Origin: Neobacillus driksii
Lineage (GTDB): Bacteria > Bacillota > Bacilli > Bacillales > Cytobacillaceae
Assembly (NCBI RefSeq): GCF_013409995.1
Contig: NZ_JACCBX010000001.1
Location: forward strand, 618,932 to 682,931
Reading direction: 5' to 3'
DNA length: 64,000 nt
Shown piece after piece: positions 17,470 to 27,050 of the stretch (position 1 is its first letter; each line of letters starts with the position of its first letter). Below the pieces are notes generated by a model. That model did no database searches. It was given only the letters and a program-made list of their open reading frames with translations, and had not been told where the DNA came from. Made by a program: the position numbers and the translations under genes.

Positions 17470-18609
17470 ATGAAGTCAGTGGGTTTAATAAATTTTCATG
17501 GTGCACATAATTATGGTTCTGCTTTACAGGCTTATGCTTTAAGGAGGGTAGTTGGAAATTTGGGTTTTAAAGCGGAGACAATAAACTTCCGTTCACATCA
17601 ACAAAAAAGCATGTATAAAATATTCTTAAAGAGTAACCGACTTTCAGTAATCCCGAAGAACTTGATTAAGCTTATTTTCTATAGAGAGCTTAAGAAGAAA
17701 GGTAAAAGATTTGAACAGTTTATGGTTGAAAAGTTAAATATAGGACCAGTTGAATATAATAGCACAGATCAACTCAAAAAAAATCCCCCTCAATATGATT
17801 ATTACATTTGTGGAAGTGATCAGGTATGGAATATGAACTGTCCAGACTATGAAGACGCTTATTTTCTAACATTTGTACCTGAAGGGAAGAAAAAAATAGC
17901 CTATGGTCCAAGTTTTGGTACTACATATTTTAATCAAACAATCATAAACAAACTAAAAGATTTTATTGTAAAGATTGATAGATTATCTGTTCGTGAAGAA
18001 CAAGGTGCACACTTTATAAAAGATTTAGTTAATGAAAAAGCAGAAATTGTGTTAGATCCAACATTGCTTTTATCTGCTAATGATTGGTCCGAAATCGCCA
18101 TTGAGCCAAATATTAAAAGGCCATATATTTTATGTTATTTTTTAGAGAATAACATGGGAGATAAAAGATATCTAGAATATCTTAAGACCAAAACGGGCTA
18201 TGATGTTGTAATCTTAAATGATTATATAAGAGATATATTAAAAGGTTATACTACTCGGTTTAGTACTGGACCACAGGAGTTTATTGGCCTTTTTAAAAAT
18301 GCTTCTTTAATTTACACAAATTCTTTTCATGGAACTGTTTTTGCAAATATTTTTGAAAAGCCATTTTTTGTAGCAGTTGGAAATACTGATAATAAAACAG
18401 TAAACAATACTGATTCAAGGAAAATTGATTTTTTAAAAACAATCGGACTCTTATCTCGAATACTATATGATAAATGTCCAAAAGAAGAAGAGATTTTAAC
18501 TTTGGATTTTACGGAATCAAGAAAAAAAATATTAGAGTTACGTGAGACTTCAATTAATTATCTCAGTAAATCTTTAGATATCAATAGTAATAGGAAAAGA
18601 GTATGTTAA
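17470..18609 (+). CDS. Polysaccharide pyruvyl transferase family protein
   Basis: A 379-aa protein with the family start 'GLINFHGAHNYGSALQAYAL', then 'YDYYICGSDQVWNMNC', 'KIAYGPSFGTTYF', 'DRLSVREEQGA', 'VLDPTLLL' and 'IYTNSFHGTVFANIFEKPF'. The family (EpsI, EpsO, CsaB) transfers pyruvate from PEP to sugars of the polymer and gives it negative charge. It has an AAGGAG RBS. It may act on the repeat unit before export. Confidence 0.88.
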   Translation: MKSVGLINFHGAHNYGSALQAYALRRVVGNLGFKAETINFRSHQQKSMYKIFLKSNRLSVIPKNLIKLIFYRELKKKGKRFEQFMVEKLNIGPVEYNSTDQLKKNPPQYDYYICGSDQVWNMNCPDYEDAYFLTFVPEGKKKIAYGPSFGTTYFNQTIINKLKDFIVKIDRLSVREEQGAHFIKDLVNEKAEIVLDPTLLLSANDWSEIAIEPNIKRPYILCYFLENNMGDKRYLEYLKTKTGYDVVILNDYIRDILKGYTTRFSTGPQEFIGLFKNASLIYTNSFHGTVFANIFEKPFFVAVGNTDNKTVNNTDSRKIDFLKTIGLLSRILYDKCPKEEEILTLDFTESRKKILELRETSINYLSKSLDINSNRKRVC

Positions 18610-18647
18610 ATTTACTCTTTTCTTATTTTATTTAAAGGAGATATTAT

Positions 18648-19721
18648 ATGCCAAAAGTAAGTGTTATTGTTCCAATCTACAAAGTCGAAAAATATTTAAA
18701 AAGATGTATTGAGAGTATAATTAATCAATCTCTAGAGGACATAGAAATAATTTTAGTTGATGATGGATCTCCTGATGACAGTGGAAATATTGCAGATGAG
18801 TATGCACAAATAGATAAAAGAATAATCGTTATTCATAAGGAGAATGGTGGGATTGCCTCGGCTAGAAAAGCAGCTTTGGATGTAGCTGCTGGTGACTACA
18901 TAGCATGTGTAGATTCTGATGATTGGATTCATAAAGATATGTGCAAGGTTTTATATAAAGAAGCGGTTAAAAACAATTCTGATATCGTAATGTGCAATTA
19001 TATCCGTGTAGATGATAATGGGAAAATTGTAGGCCCAAAACAAAAGGAAATCGAAAATCTAAATATCTCAATAGACCATATAGGAATAAAAGAATTTTTT
19101 AGAAAGTATTTTTATACAGGAATTTGGGGACATAATGTTTGGAATCGTTTATATAAGACTTCAGTCATAAGAAACAACCAAATTAACTATGATAGTGAGG
19201 AAAGGTGGGGGGAGGACGTACTATTTAATTTATATTTTTTGTGTTTTACAAAAAAAATTACTATTATTAATCAATCCCTCTACTATTATTTTGTTAGACC
19301 AGGGTCATTAGAGAGAACACCATCTAAAATTAGACATATCCAATTATTAAGGCTCACAAATAAGCATTACAGTTTTGTTTCGAAAAAAAGATTAAATGAT
19401 CACTATAAAGATGAGATTTTTATTTGTATTTTACTTACCTACCTTTTTAACGGGTTACAGTTATCTTATAAATCCGGGATGGAAATAAAAGAAATAGCAA
19501 ACTTTTATAAAGGATTAAGAAGTGATGCTTATTTCATGAAAGTATTTAAGGATATCGGTTTTATCAAGGGGAATTCTATATTTATAAGAGCATCCAATAT
19601 GAAATTTATCTCAAGTATTAAGTTTAAATTAATTAGTATTTTTTTTACATTAGGGTGTTATAACCTTGTGGCTAAGCTAACAATAATGAATGCAGGTAAG
19701 AAATATAATATTAATGTTTAG
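18648..19721 (+). CDS. Glycosyltransferase family 2
   Basis: A 357-aa GT-A enzyme. Motifs 'VSVIVPIYKVEKYLKRCIE', 'LVDDGSPDDSG', 'AGDYIACVDSDDWIHKDM' and 'EERWGEDVLFNLYFL'. It resembles the protein at 15309, most strongly in the first 110 residues. AAAGGAG precedes the ATG. It is a likely late-acting transferase; donor unknown. Confidence 0.87.
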   Translation: MPKVSVIVPIYKVEKYLKRCIESIINQSLEDIEIILVDDGSPDDSGNIADEYAQIDKRIIVIHKENGGIASARKAALDVAAGDYIACVDSDDWIHKDMCKVLYKEAVKNNSDIVMCNYIRVDDNGKIVGPKQKEIENLNISIDHIGIKEFFRKYFYTGIWGHNVWNRLYKTSVIRNNQINYDSEERWGEDVLFNLYFLCFTKKITIINQSLYYYFVRPGSLERTPSKIRHIQLLRLTNKHYSFVSKKRLNDHYKDEIFICILLTYLFNGLQLSYKSGMEIKEIANFYKGLRSDAYFMKVFKDIGFIKGNSIFIRASNMKFISSIKFKLISIFFTLGCYNLVAKLTIMNAGKKYNINV

Positions 19722-19806
19722 CCTTTAAGAGAATAATATCTTTTTTGTTATATAAAAAATAAAATATAAAGTATTATGAAGATTTTGTAGATAAATGGAG
19801 ATAATT

Positions 19807-21369
19807 ATGAATAATGAAAGTAGAATAAAAAACTCGATAAGAAATATTGGAACAGGGGTTGCATTCCAGTTTATTAGTCTTATTTTAAGCTTTGTTAGTA
19901 GATCTTTTTTTATTAATTCTCTTGGATTAATTTATCTAGGGATAAATGGATTATTTAGTAATATTTTATTAATGTTATCTTTGGCTGAATTGGGGATAGG
20001 AAGTGCAATTATTTATTCTCTATATAAACCAGTTGCAGAGAATAATACTTCTGAAATCTCTGCATTAATAAATTTGTATGCAAAAGTTTATAGAATAATT
20101 GCTACTTTTGTAGCTTTTATTGGTATAAGTATTATTCCTTTTTTAGATTCTATTATTAAAGAGAATACAAATATTCCTTACCTGACTATAATTTACCTAT
20201 TGTTTTTGCTTGATTCGGTATTTTCATACTTATTTTCATATAAACGGTCAATTATAATTGCTGATCAAAAAGAATATGTTATCACTATTTACCAAAATAC
20301 TTTTTCTATTTTAAAAACACTATTACAGATTCTTATTTTAATTGTTTTTAAAAGTTATATTTTATTTTTAATTATACAAACATTATATACAATAATTAAC
20401 AACTTAGTTATTTCTATAAAAGTAGATAGATTATATCCATTTTTAAAGTATGGTAAGAACGAAAAAGTTTCAAATGAAGTGAAAAAAAGTATTTATACAA
20501 ATATGGCATCTATCTTTACTTTTAAATTTTTTGGAGTTGTTCTTCATGGTTCAGATAATATAATTATTTCATCTTTTGTTGGTATTACATGGGTGGGAAT
20601 AATTGCAAATTTTAATTTAATTATAGGTGCAATTGATATGGTTGTAACACAAATATTTAATTCATTAACTGCTAGTATAGGAAATTTAAATGCTAAAGAG
20701 GATAATTCTAAAAGTTTTTTTGTATTCTCTACTTTAAATATTGCAAACTTTTGGTTATTTGGCTTTTGTAGTATTTGCTTGTGGATTTTATGTAATCCTT
20801 TTGTATCATTATGGTTAGGAACTAACTATAAAATTTCATATGGAATTTTGTTAGTTTTAATAATTAATTTCTATATGAGAGGAATGCAAAATGCTGTTTA
20901 TCTATTTAGAACCACTATGGGAATCTTTAAGCAGTTATTATATATTCCAATAATTGCTGCCATAATAAATATAATATTATCCATAATTCTTGTTCAATAT
21001 CTAGGAGTATTGGGAGTATTCCTTGGAACAGCAATTTCAAGATTGCTAACTTTTACTATTTTCGAACCATATTTTCTATTTAAGCATGGATACAAACGAT
21101 CCGTTTTGCCTTTTTATTTAAAATATGTATCCTTTTTTCTTTTGCTTGTAGCGACTGGTTGGTTGACTAAAATTATCTGTAATCTGTTTCTAAATGAGAC
21201 GTGGAGTGGATTTTTTATTTCTATTATAATTTGTATTTTGTTACCTAATATTATTTTTACAGTTTTGTTCTTTAGGACAAAAGAATTTAAATACTGTTAC
21301 TCCATTATAAAAAATTTCCTTTCCAGACTATTCTATAAAAATAAATTGAAAGTGAAACTTAATAATTAA
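19807..21369 (+). CDS. Wzx/EpsK-type polysaccharide flippase
   Basis: A 520-aa membrane protein with about 12-14 spans and few charged residues, of the MOP/PST superfamily ('RSFFINSLGLIYLGINGLF', 'LAELGIGSAIIYSLYKP', 'SSFVGITWVGIIANF'). It flips lipid-linked repeat units across the membrane. The frame is open from an ATG at 19795, but GGAG at 19797-19800 lies 6 bases before the ATG at 19807, which I choose. The gene is the most AT-rich of the operon, common for membrane proteins. Confidence 0.88.
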   Translation: MNNESRIKNSIRNIGTGVAFQFISLILSFVSRSFFINSLGLIYLGINGLFSNILLMLSLAELGIGSAIIYSLYKPVAENNTSEISALINLYAKVYRIIATFVAFIGISIIPFLDSIIKENTNIPYLTIIYLLFLLDSVFSYLFSYKRSIIIADQKEYVITIYQNTFSILKTLLQILILIVFKSYILFLIIQTLYTIINNLVISIKVDRLYPFLKYGKNEKVSNEVKKSIYTNMASIFTFKFFGVVLHGSDNIIISSFVGITWVGIIANFNLIIGAIDMVVTQIFNSLTASIGNLNAKEDNSKSFFVFSTLNIANFWLFGFCSICLWILCNPFVSLWLGTNYKISYGILLVLIINFYMRGMQNAVYLFRTTMGIFKQLLYIPIIAAIINIILSIILVQYLGVLGVFLGTAISRLLTFTIFEPYFLFKHGYKRSVLPFYLKYVSFFLLLVATGWLTKIICNLFLNETWSGFFISIIICILLPNIIFTVLFFRTKEFKYCYSIIKNFLSRLFYKNKLKVKLNN

Positions 21370-21440
21370 CATGATTTTGTTGTGTGATTTAAGATTCAAT
21401 CATGTTTAAAACATAATAAAAGGTAGAAGGGGTAATTTCA

Positions 21441-22553
21441 GTGTTAAAACCATTAACTTCATTTAGATTTTTTGCTGCATTAGCAGTTTTTTTTTCGCAC
21501 CTTAGTTACTTTAAAGAATACAATTATTTGGAATGGTTATATGTACATATCTTTTATGAAGGATCCATGGGTGTATCTTTTTTCTTTATTTTATCGGGAT
21601 TTATCTTAACATATAATTATCATGATAAGTTTAACCCACTTAATAAATATAACACTTCAAAATTCTTAATCTCAAGATTCGCAAGGATATACCCCGTACA
21701 CATTCTTACATTTATTTTATCATTACCCCTTTTATATAAAGCCTTTTTGGAAAGTACATTAATAACATTGGCAAAAGCAATACCGAATCTTATGCTTTTA
21801 CACAGTTTTTTTCCAATAAGAGAGGTTTACTTTTCTTTTAATGGCGTTTCTTGGAGTCTATCAAATGAAATATTCTTCTATCTTTGCATGCCTATAATAA
21901 TTTATTTTTACAATAAGTTTAATTTAAATGGTTTAAAACCTCTTATATATATAGTCATTTTATTGTTAGTAGCAACCACATTCGCTATTGGTTTTAGTGA
22001 TAGCTTAATTAAGGGGTGGTTATTATATATATTTCCATTATTTAGAATGATTGAATTTATAATTGGAACATTAATTGCTATTCTTTTTATAAAACAGCCT
22101 ATAAATTGGAATAAATATCAGAAGTATTTTACTCTATTTGAAATCTCTTCATTATTAAGTCTTTTAATTGGAATGTACATTAATAATTTTGTCCCTACTA
22201 CTTTCCACTACGGTTTATACTATATACCTTTTATGAGCTTAATTATATATATTTTTGCTTATCAAATGGGAAGAATATCAAAATTAATTTCTAATAGATT
22301 ATTCATTTACTTAGGAGAAATAAGTTTTTCATTCTATATGTTGCATCAATTGGTAATTAGGTATTCTTCTTACATACCAGGGATTAAGTCATCACCAATT
22401 ATATTAGCTATTTTCTCTTTTATCATTTCCTTATTTGGGAGTGTGATAATTTATTCATTATATGAGGTGCCTTTAAGGAATAAAATTAAGAATTGGTATT
22501 ATGTAATATTTCCGAAAAAAAGAATTATAGAGCATCGAAAAGTTGCTCGATAG
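21441..22553 (+). CDS. Acyltransferase family 3 (O-acetyltransferase)
   Basis: A 370-aa protein with about ten membrane spans, GTG start behind AGAAGGGG. The family motifs are 'LTSFRFFAALAVFFSHL' (catalytic-type His), 'GSMGVSFFFILSGFIL' and 'SRFARIYPVH'. Such enzymes add acetyl or succinyl groups to surface polysaccharides. It is the last intact gene of the operon. A broken relative lies on the other strand at 23838-24097. Confidence 0.88.
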   Translation: MLKPLTSFRFFAALAVFFSHLSYFKEYNYLEWLYVHIFYEGSMGVSFFFILSGFILTYNYHDKFNPLNKYNTSKFLISRFARIYPVHILTFILSLPLLYKAFLESTLITLAKAIPNLMLLHSFFPIREVYFSFNGVSWSLSNEIFFYLCMPIIIYFYNKFNLNGLKPLIYIVILLLVATTFAIGFSDSLIKGWLLYIFPLFRMIEFIIGTLIAILFIKQPINWNKYQKYFTLFEISSLLSLLIGMYINNFVPTTFHYGLYYIPFMSLIIYIFAYQMGRISKLISNRLFIYLGEISFSFYMLHQLVIRYSSYIPGIKSSPIILAIFSFIISLFGSVIIYSLYEVPLRNKIKNWYYVIFPKKRIIEHRKVAR

Positions 22554-22950
22554 GGAAATTTTTATAATATAAGGATGTTAATAAAGATGAATGGCTTATA
22601 ACATCTATTCCACGGATGTTTATAATATAAGTATTTTTACTCTATTATAATTAGATTAAAAAATATAAATTAGAAGTGGCAAATAATTGCTTCTGATTTG
22701 TAGACAAAATAAAATCCGAAAGTCTCTATTTTTGTGCTTTCTGTACCGTGAATTTAAAGAAGATAGCCAATAGTATGGATTAAACCAGAAATGGTATAAA
22801 AATGGTACTAGTGTCCCTTTTCCTTTAACCCACAATATGGACAGTATATATAATAAAAGTAACTATACTGCTAAAAGATGACCTCGGTATTGTACGAGGG
22901 CACTGAAAAACTTTCCCTTTTACTATGATTTATGTGTTATCTCAAAAAGA
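22554..22950. other. Gene-free stretch after the eps operon, with an IS1182-like end
   Basis: No coding frame is supported. A 13-base direct repeat (TTTATAATATAAG at 22560 and 22619) flanks a short AT-rich segment. Near 22890-22912 the sequence 'GAGGGCACTGAAAAAC' resembles the outer end of IS1182-family elements and fits the transposase relic that follows. Confidence 0.35.
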
Positions 22951-23262
22951 ATAGGCAACTTCTTGTATGATTTTTGGCAAGGAGTTGCCTATTTCTATTT
23001 TCCTACCTTCTTTTTTTCTTTTAAAAGCGTAATGATTCGCTTCAAATTGAACAGAAATATGGTTTTTGCACCTTGTATTTCCCTTCCAAACGGACCCGAA
23101 GTTGATGCTGTATCATACCCGTGGCCATGTTTTAATTCGCTATTTTTTGCTTCAATTTTTTATATCGTGAACGTCCGAGTTCTTTAAACTCTTCACTGTT
23201 TTGGAATGCTTCCTGTTCCTTATGTTCGGTGGATTTAATCGAAACAGAATAAGTTTTACTTT
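22951..23262 (-). pseudogene. IS1182-family transposase relic, C-terminal part, with its terminator
   Basis: Read on the minus strand from about 23262, frames give 'KSTEHKEQEAFQNSEEFKEL', then 'RYK', then after a frameshift 'SELKHGHGYDTAS' and 'GAKTIFLFNLKRIITLLK' with a stop at about 23001. These match the end of IS1182-type transposases (HGYD, and the NLKRI helix). Downstream on the same strand, arms 22951-22965 and 22978-22992 form a hairpin followed by TCTTTTT, a likely terminator. An open frame on the + strand here (22963-23187) is only its shadow. Confidence 0.7.
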
Positions 23263-23510
23263 GCTCATAATCAACTTAACCCTTAAAATGACCAAAGAAT
23301 GATTCCATAGGAGCATTATCCCAACAATATCACTTACGGGATATAGGTTGCATTATATCCAGGTTCTTAACTTTATCTTGAAAGAGGGGATGAGTATAAT
23401 GGTGCCCTTGATCTGAATGAGGATTGCACCATCATGGAAAGGATTCTCCATGGCCTCTTTGAGTCTTCCTAATTCGTTATAAACAATAACAATCTCTAAT
23501 GAAGTGGATA
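23250..23510 (-). pseudogene. IS3-family (IS150-like) transposase relic, DDE domain
   Basis: On the minus strand one frame reads 'HSDQGHHYTHPLFQDKVKNL', 'DIMQPISRK', a TGA stop where Gly is expected, then 'YCWDNAPMESFFGHFKG', a second stop and 'VDYEQ'. This is the second Asp and the DNAPxESFF-K block around the catalytic Glu of IS3 transposases. A frameshift precedes HSDQG. It joins directly to the IS1182 relic near 23250, so one element inserted into or recombined with the other before both decayed. Confidence 0.75.
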
Positions 23511-23561
23511 AAAAATGGGATAACTGCTAGACTATTATCAACAGTTTCTGCCAGATTAGAT

Positions 23562-23844
23562 AAGAGAACGATATCCAACCATTGAAATAGGAGGAAGTAC
23601 TGTTCGAGCTTATGTAAGTGAAATAATAGACATCTTTCAAATACCAAATGTGACTCATACTAGTCCTCACGAGACTGTAGAGGAATTACCATGGGGTCCA
23701 ACAGGGCACAAGTAGATTGGGGCGAAATCACCGTAAAAAACTCAATGAACAAAGAAGTTAAATTATATTTAATAACCTTGTCCTCGCTCATTCACGTTAT
23801 AAGTATGTTAAATGGTTAGCCGTCCTTTTACTACCAGATAAATA
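23562..23844 (+). pseudogene. IS21-family istA relic, central part
   Basis: The + strand gives, in three successive frames, 'RERYPTIEIGGSTVRAYVSE', 'AQVDWGEITVKNSMNKEVKL' and 'LVLAHSRYKYVKWLAVLLLP'. These correspond to the end of the IstA DNA-binding region and the start of its DDE domain (QVDWGE). At least two frameshifts and a stop (TAG after 'GHK') make it inactive. A matching N-terminal istA piece lies 3.2 kb downstream at 27051. Confidence 0.7.
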
Positions 23845-24097
23845 AATAATAAGGTATTAAAAAAAGCTAATACGTGGACAGGATATATTTTAGCTAATCT
23901 TGCAATATAAAAGGAACTAAAATTCCACTTGTTAAGACTATGAAATCGATCCTAATAATTGTAAGTTATGATGAAACCAGAAAGAGTAAAGAAAAAAGAA
24001 ACTCCTATGTATCCTAATGGATAATAACTAAACCCAAATGCCACAAGAATACCAGAAAAGCAGCAAAAAAACGAAACGATGTTAGTGTATTAATCAT
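23838..24097 (-). pseudogene. Acyltransferase family 3 relic
   Basis: From an ATG at 24097 with a GGAGG-type RBS the minus strand reads 'MINTLTSFRFFAAFLVFLWH', then after a frameshift 'YYPLGYIGVSFFFTLSGFII', an in-frame TAG, 'DRFHSLNKWNFSSFYIARLA' and 'KIYPVHVLAFF'. It aligns block by block with the intact acyltransferase at 21441 but is clearly a different, diverged copy. It is cut off where the istA relic begins, which suggests disruption by the IS21 element. Confidence 0.75.
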
Positions 24098-24616
24098 AAA
24101 TTTCCTCCGACTATATTAATTTGAAAATTAAAACACAAAAAATATAGCCTGAATTTCAACTTTATCCCCATGCAGGACTATAATTTCCATAGGGACCTCC
24201 TATCTTTTTATTTCATTAAATCACCGTTGGTGTTCTATATCAAGGATCTTTCTTTTTGCCCAACACGCCTTTCTAACATAAAAAGAGGATTGGTGGACAG
24301 ACCTCAGGAATAAAAACAATTACCAGTCTACAAAAGAGATTACAAATGAGTGTGGTGTTTCGCGGTCATTGATTACTATTTATCTGAATAAATTTGAAAT
24401 CGCTATAAAAGTAAGCAATCCAGATGCCGGCTATAAAGATAGAGAATGGCTCTAGTAATTTATGAAATAAATGAAGCTTCTACCTAATGGTATGGATTTT
24501 TTTTAGAAGATGCCAATATTAAATCTAACCCATTTTTGAATACACTAAACGTTTAACAGTTTCCGTTATTGGCTTAACAGCATATACCCTTACTAGGACT
24601 AATAGGAGGGGACTAT
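24098..24616 (+). other. Gap before the beta-helix gene, with a small HTH relic
   Basis: About 500 bases with no complete gene. On the + strand 24286-24456 encodes a short frame containing 'STKEITNECGVSRSLITIYL', then 'YKDREWL' and a stop. This looks like the helix-turn-helix segment found in phage HNH endonucleases and similar proteins, truncated at both ends. The bases just before 24617 contain an AGGAGG RBS for the next gene. No promoter is clear. Confidence 0.35.
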
Positions 24617-26611
24617 ATGACTTACGTGATACAATTAGCAAATTGGGGTATTCATAACGATGGGACACACCCAAAAGAAACAACTAATGGAATAAATAAC
24701 GCATTAATTTGGGCTGCTAATGAAGGATTTAATACGGTTGTTATTCCGAATGGGACATACCTCATTTATGGAATAGGTACCAATCCAAATGTTATATGCA
24801 AAAATGGTATTCATGTTCCAAGTAATATGCATTTAAAATTAAGTGGAAACACAGTTTTAAAGATAGAACCTAACGGAGGTTTTACTTATTCTGTTATCTC
24901 TGTGGGAAATAAAGAAAATGTTAAAATTAGTGGAGGCAAAATCGCAGGAGATAGGAACAACCATGTTTATTACCTTACTCAAAACATGGAGAGTGGAGGC
25001 ATCGACAATAACGGTAAACCCATTGCAGATAGTACAAAAATAAGAACGGTTGGGTACTTTGATCAAGCTAGTCAGTCAGATAAATTTCCCGTTCCAAGAT
25101 ACTACGCTGAAAAGTCAGGCATTACTACAACAACCTTTGATGCATTTTATTATGATATTAATAATGTTTATTTAGGCAAACAAACATCCCTTGCCTTTAA
25201 TACTGGTATATTATCAGGTTATCCAGCAGGTACCAAGAAAATAAAAATCGTTGTTAATCAACCTGATCCAACTCATGCATCCATAAAAATTAAAAATGGA
25301 CTTTGGATGGAAGATGATTTCGGTTATGGTATTGACATAAAATACAGTAAAAATGTGAGAATTGACAATGTGGAGTTATATGATTTAACTGGTGACGGTT
25401 TGTATGTAGGAGTAGATGGAGTTACAAACGGTAATCCTCCATCGGATAATGTTGTTGTGAATAATTGTAAAATTTACAATTGCAGAAGGCAAGGGATCTC
25501 AGCTGTTGGTGTTATTAATAGTATTATTAAAAAATGCGAAATATATGGAACTAATGGAGTGTCACCTCAATACGGAATTGATGTTGAATCAGCTAAAAAT
25601 GAAAATGTCACCATAGCAGAATGCTATGTGCATGATAATGTCGGAGGTGGAATTCATTTTTATAGTGGAAACCACACAACATGTTTCAATAACAGAGTGG
25701 AAAATAATAATTTATCTGTAGGTTATACCGATTATTGCAAAATACAAAATAATACATTAATATCTTCAAGCATTGTACCAATATGGTTAACAGATGGTGG
25801 AGACCCAATTGACTTGATTATTCAAGGTAATGTTGTAATCGATGGCAATATATCAATACCTAATATCACTAGACCTTCCTTAATAGGGAATAAAATAATT
25901 AGAGGTCAAATATCGTTTTCCGGTACAAGGCAAGGGTATTCAGCCAACAATGATATAGTGGCAGATACAGCAAGTATTGATTACGGGTTTAAAATTTTTA
26001 ATAATGCTGTGGTTCATTCTGTTGGAGACAATATAATAGGTGAGTTTACAAATGCTTCCGTATATAGCACCGGAAATTCAACTAGTACCGTGGTATTTGA
26101 TAATTTATCGATAAAATCACACAGGCAAGCAATAAAAACCTCTGGGAATGAAACTATATTTAATAATCTTTTCGTTGATAAAGAATTTGTTATTAACACT
26201 AATACAGATGAAGCGTCACTGGTCGGTAGAGTTCTATTTAATGGTGGTGTAATAAAGAACTTAACAAAAACCTGGAAGGCAATTGGCTCAACAACGAATG
26301 TGAGATATACCAATGTGAAAATCATCACGTCAATAAATGTAATTTATCTATGGGGTTCAAATGCTAAGATGGATGTAATGGATAACATTATTGAAATACC
26401 TGAAAACCATACAAGTGATATAATTAGACTAGACGCGGCATCAAGTGGATTGTTAATTGGGAATAAATTAATTAAAAAGGCCGGTACTACAGGGAAGGGG
26501 ATTGTTACTGCCAATTCGAGTGCGTTGAGTAAAATTTGGAACAATTATCTTATAGGTTGTACTATCAACAACAAGACAACAGACGATGTACGAAATAATA
26601 TAGTATTCTGA
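24617..26611 (+). CDS. Pectate-lyase-like beta-helix protein, probable phage tailspike
   Basis: A 664-aa protein with no signal peptide. The start 'VIQLANWGIHNDGTHPKETT' followed by 'NALIWAANEGFNTVVIPNGTY' is the classic entry of the Pectate_lyase_3 / phage tailspike beta-helix ('...NDGT...I..A...A......V..P.GTY'). Regular short repeats rich in Asn, Gly, Val and Ile run from about residue 80 to the end ('NVVVNNCKIYNC', 'NVTIAECYVHDN'). The expected role is a polysaccharide-binding or cleaving tail fibre. Downstream lie a short tail-like fragment and a broken holin, so a phage origin is likely. It may instead have been kept as an exopolysaccharide hydrolase beside the eps operon. AGGAGG lies 7 bases upstream. 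Confidence 0.75.
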   Translation: MTYVIQLANWGIHNDGTHPKETTNGINNALIWAANEGFNTVVIPNGTYLIYGIGTNPNVICKNGIHVPSNMHLKLSGNTVLKIEPNGGFTYSVISVGNKENVKISGGKIAGDRNNHVYYLTQNMESGGIDNNGKPIADSTKIRTVGYFDQASQSDKFPVPRYYAEKSGITTTTFDAFYYDINNVYLGKQTSLAFNTGILSGYPAGTKKIKIVVNQPDPTHASIKIKNGLWMEDDFGYGIDIKYSKNVRIDNVELYDLTGDGLYVGVDGVTNGNPPSDNVVVNNCKIYNCRRQGISAVGVINSIIKKCEIYGTNGVSPQYGIDVESAKNENVTIAECYVHDNVGGGIHFYSGNHTTCFNNRVENNNLSVGYTDYCKIQNNTLISSSIVPIWLTDGGDPIDLIIQGNVVIDGNISIPNITRPSLIGNKIIRGQISFSGTRQGYSANNDIVADTASIDYGFKIFNNAVVHSVGDNIIGEFTNASVYSTGNSTSTVVFDNLSIKSHRQAIKTSGNETIFNNLFVDKEFVINTNTDEASLVGRVLFNGGVIKNLTKTWKAIGSTTNVRYTNVKIITSINVIYLWGSNAKMDVMDNIIEIPENHTSDIIRLDAASSGLLIGNKLIKKAGTTGKGIVTANSSALSKIWNNYLIGCTINNKTTDDVRNNIVF

Positions 26612-26740
26612 CTCAGAATGTTACGTTTGATTCCTTAAAAAATTGATTAGGAATTTAGTAAGAGAGGGCTGTGCATCAATCCGCTTTTAATGTCACAATT
26701 GATCCCAATTTTGATGTAAAAACTAAAAATTATAACTTAT

Positions 26741-26768
26741 AGGGAGCTGATTTTAGCTCTCTTTTTAT
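26741..26768 (+). terminator. Terminator after the tailspike region
   Basis: GGGAGCT and AGCTCTC (about 26741-26761) form a hairpin followed by TTTTTAT. It lies about 130 bases after the tailspike stop and before the holin relic. Between them a short frame ends in 'FNVTIDPNFDVKTKNYNL', probably a remnant of another tail gene. Confidence 0.6.
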
Positions 26769-26779
26769 TTGGAAGCTAG

Positions 26780-26998
26780 ATGAACGGATGGGAAGTGTTT
26801 TATAAAACGGGTGCAACAGTTACTGGTGCTTTTGTATGTTGGGCATCTTGAGGGGAGTGTCTTGCTACAGACATTACTTGCCTTGTGATTATCGATTACG
26901 TCAGCGGATTGCTTGCTAGTGGGGTAGAAGGCAAGTTAAGCAGCAAAGTCGGAATTAAAGGACTGCACAAATTAAAAAAACACTTGTCAACATTCCAA
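26780..26998 (+). pseudogene. Phage holin relic
   Basis: The frame from the ATG reads 'MNGWEVFYKTGATVTGAFV', 'CWAS', an in-frame TGA, then 'ECLATDITCLVIIDYVSGLL', 'ASGVEGKLSSKVGIKG'. The 'IDYVSGLLA...GKLSSKVG' block is typical of toxin-secretion/phage-lysis holins. The stop and loss of the C-terminal half make it nonfunctional. With the tailspike it marks an eroded prophage lysis/tail module. Confidence 0.75.
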
Positions 26999-27050
26999 AA
27001 TACACATACACTTCCAGTTGGGACAAAGCAGTGCAGGAGGTATTAAGGTG

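Noticed and set aside
22963..23187. 74-aa open frame on the + strand
   Set aside because: It is the antisense shadow of the IS1182 transposase relic and has no RBS.
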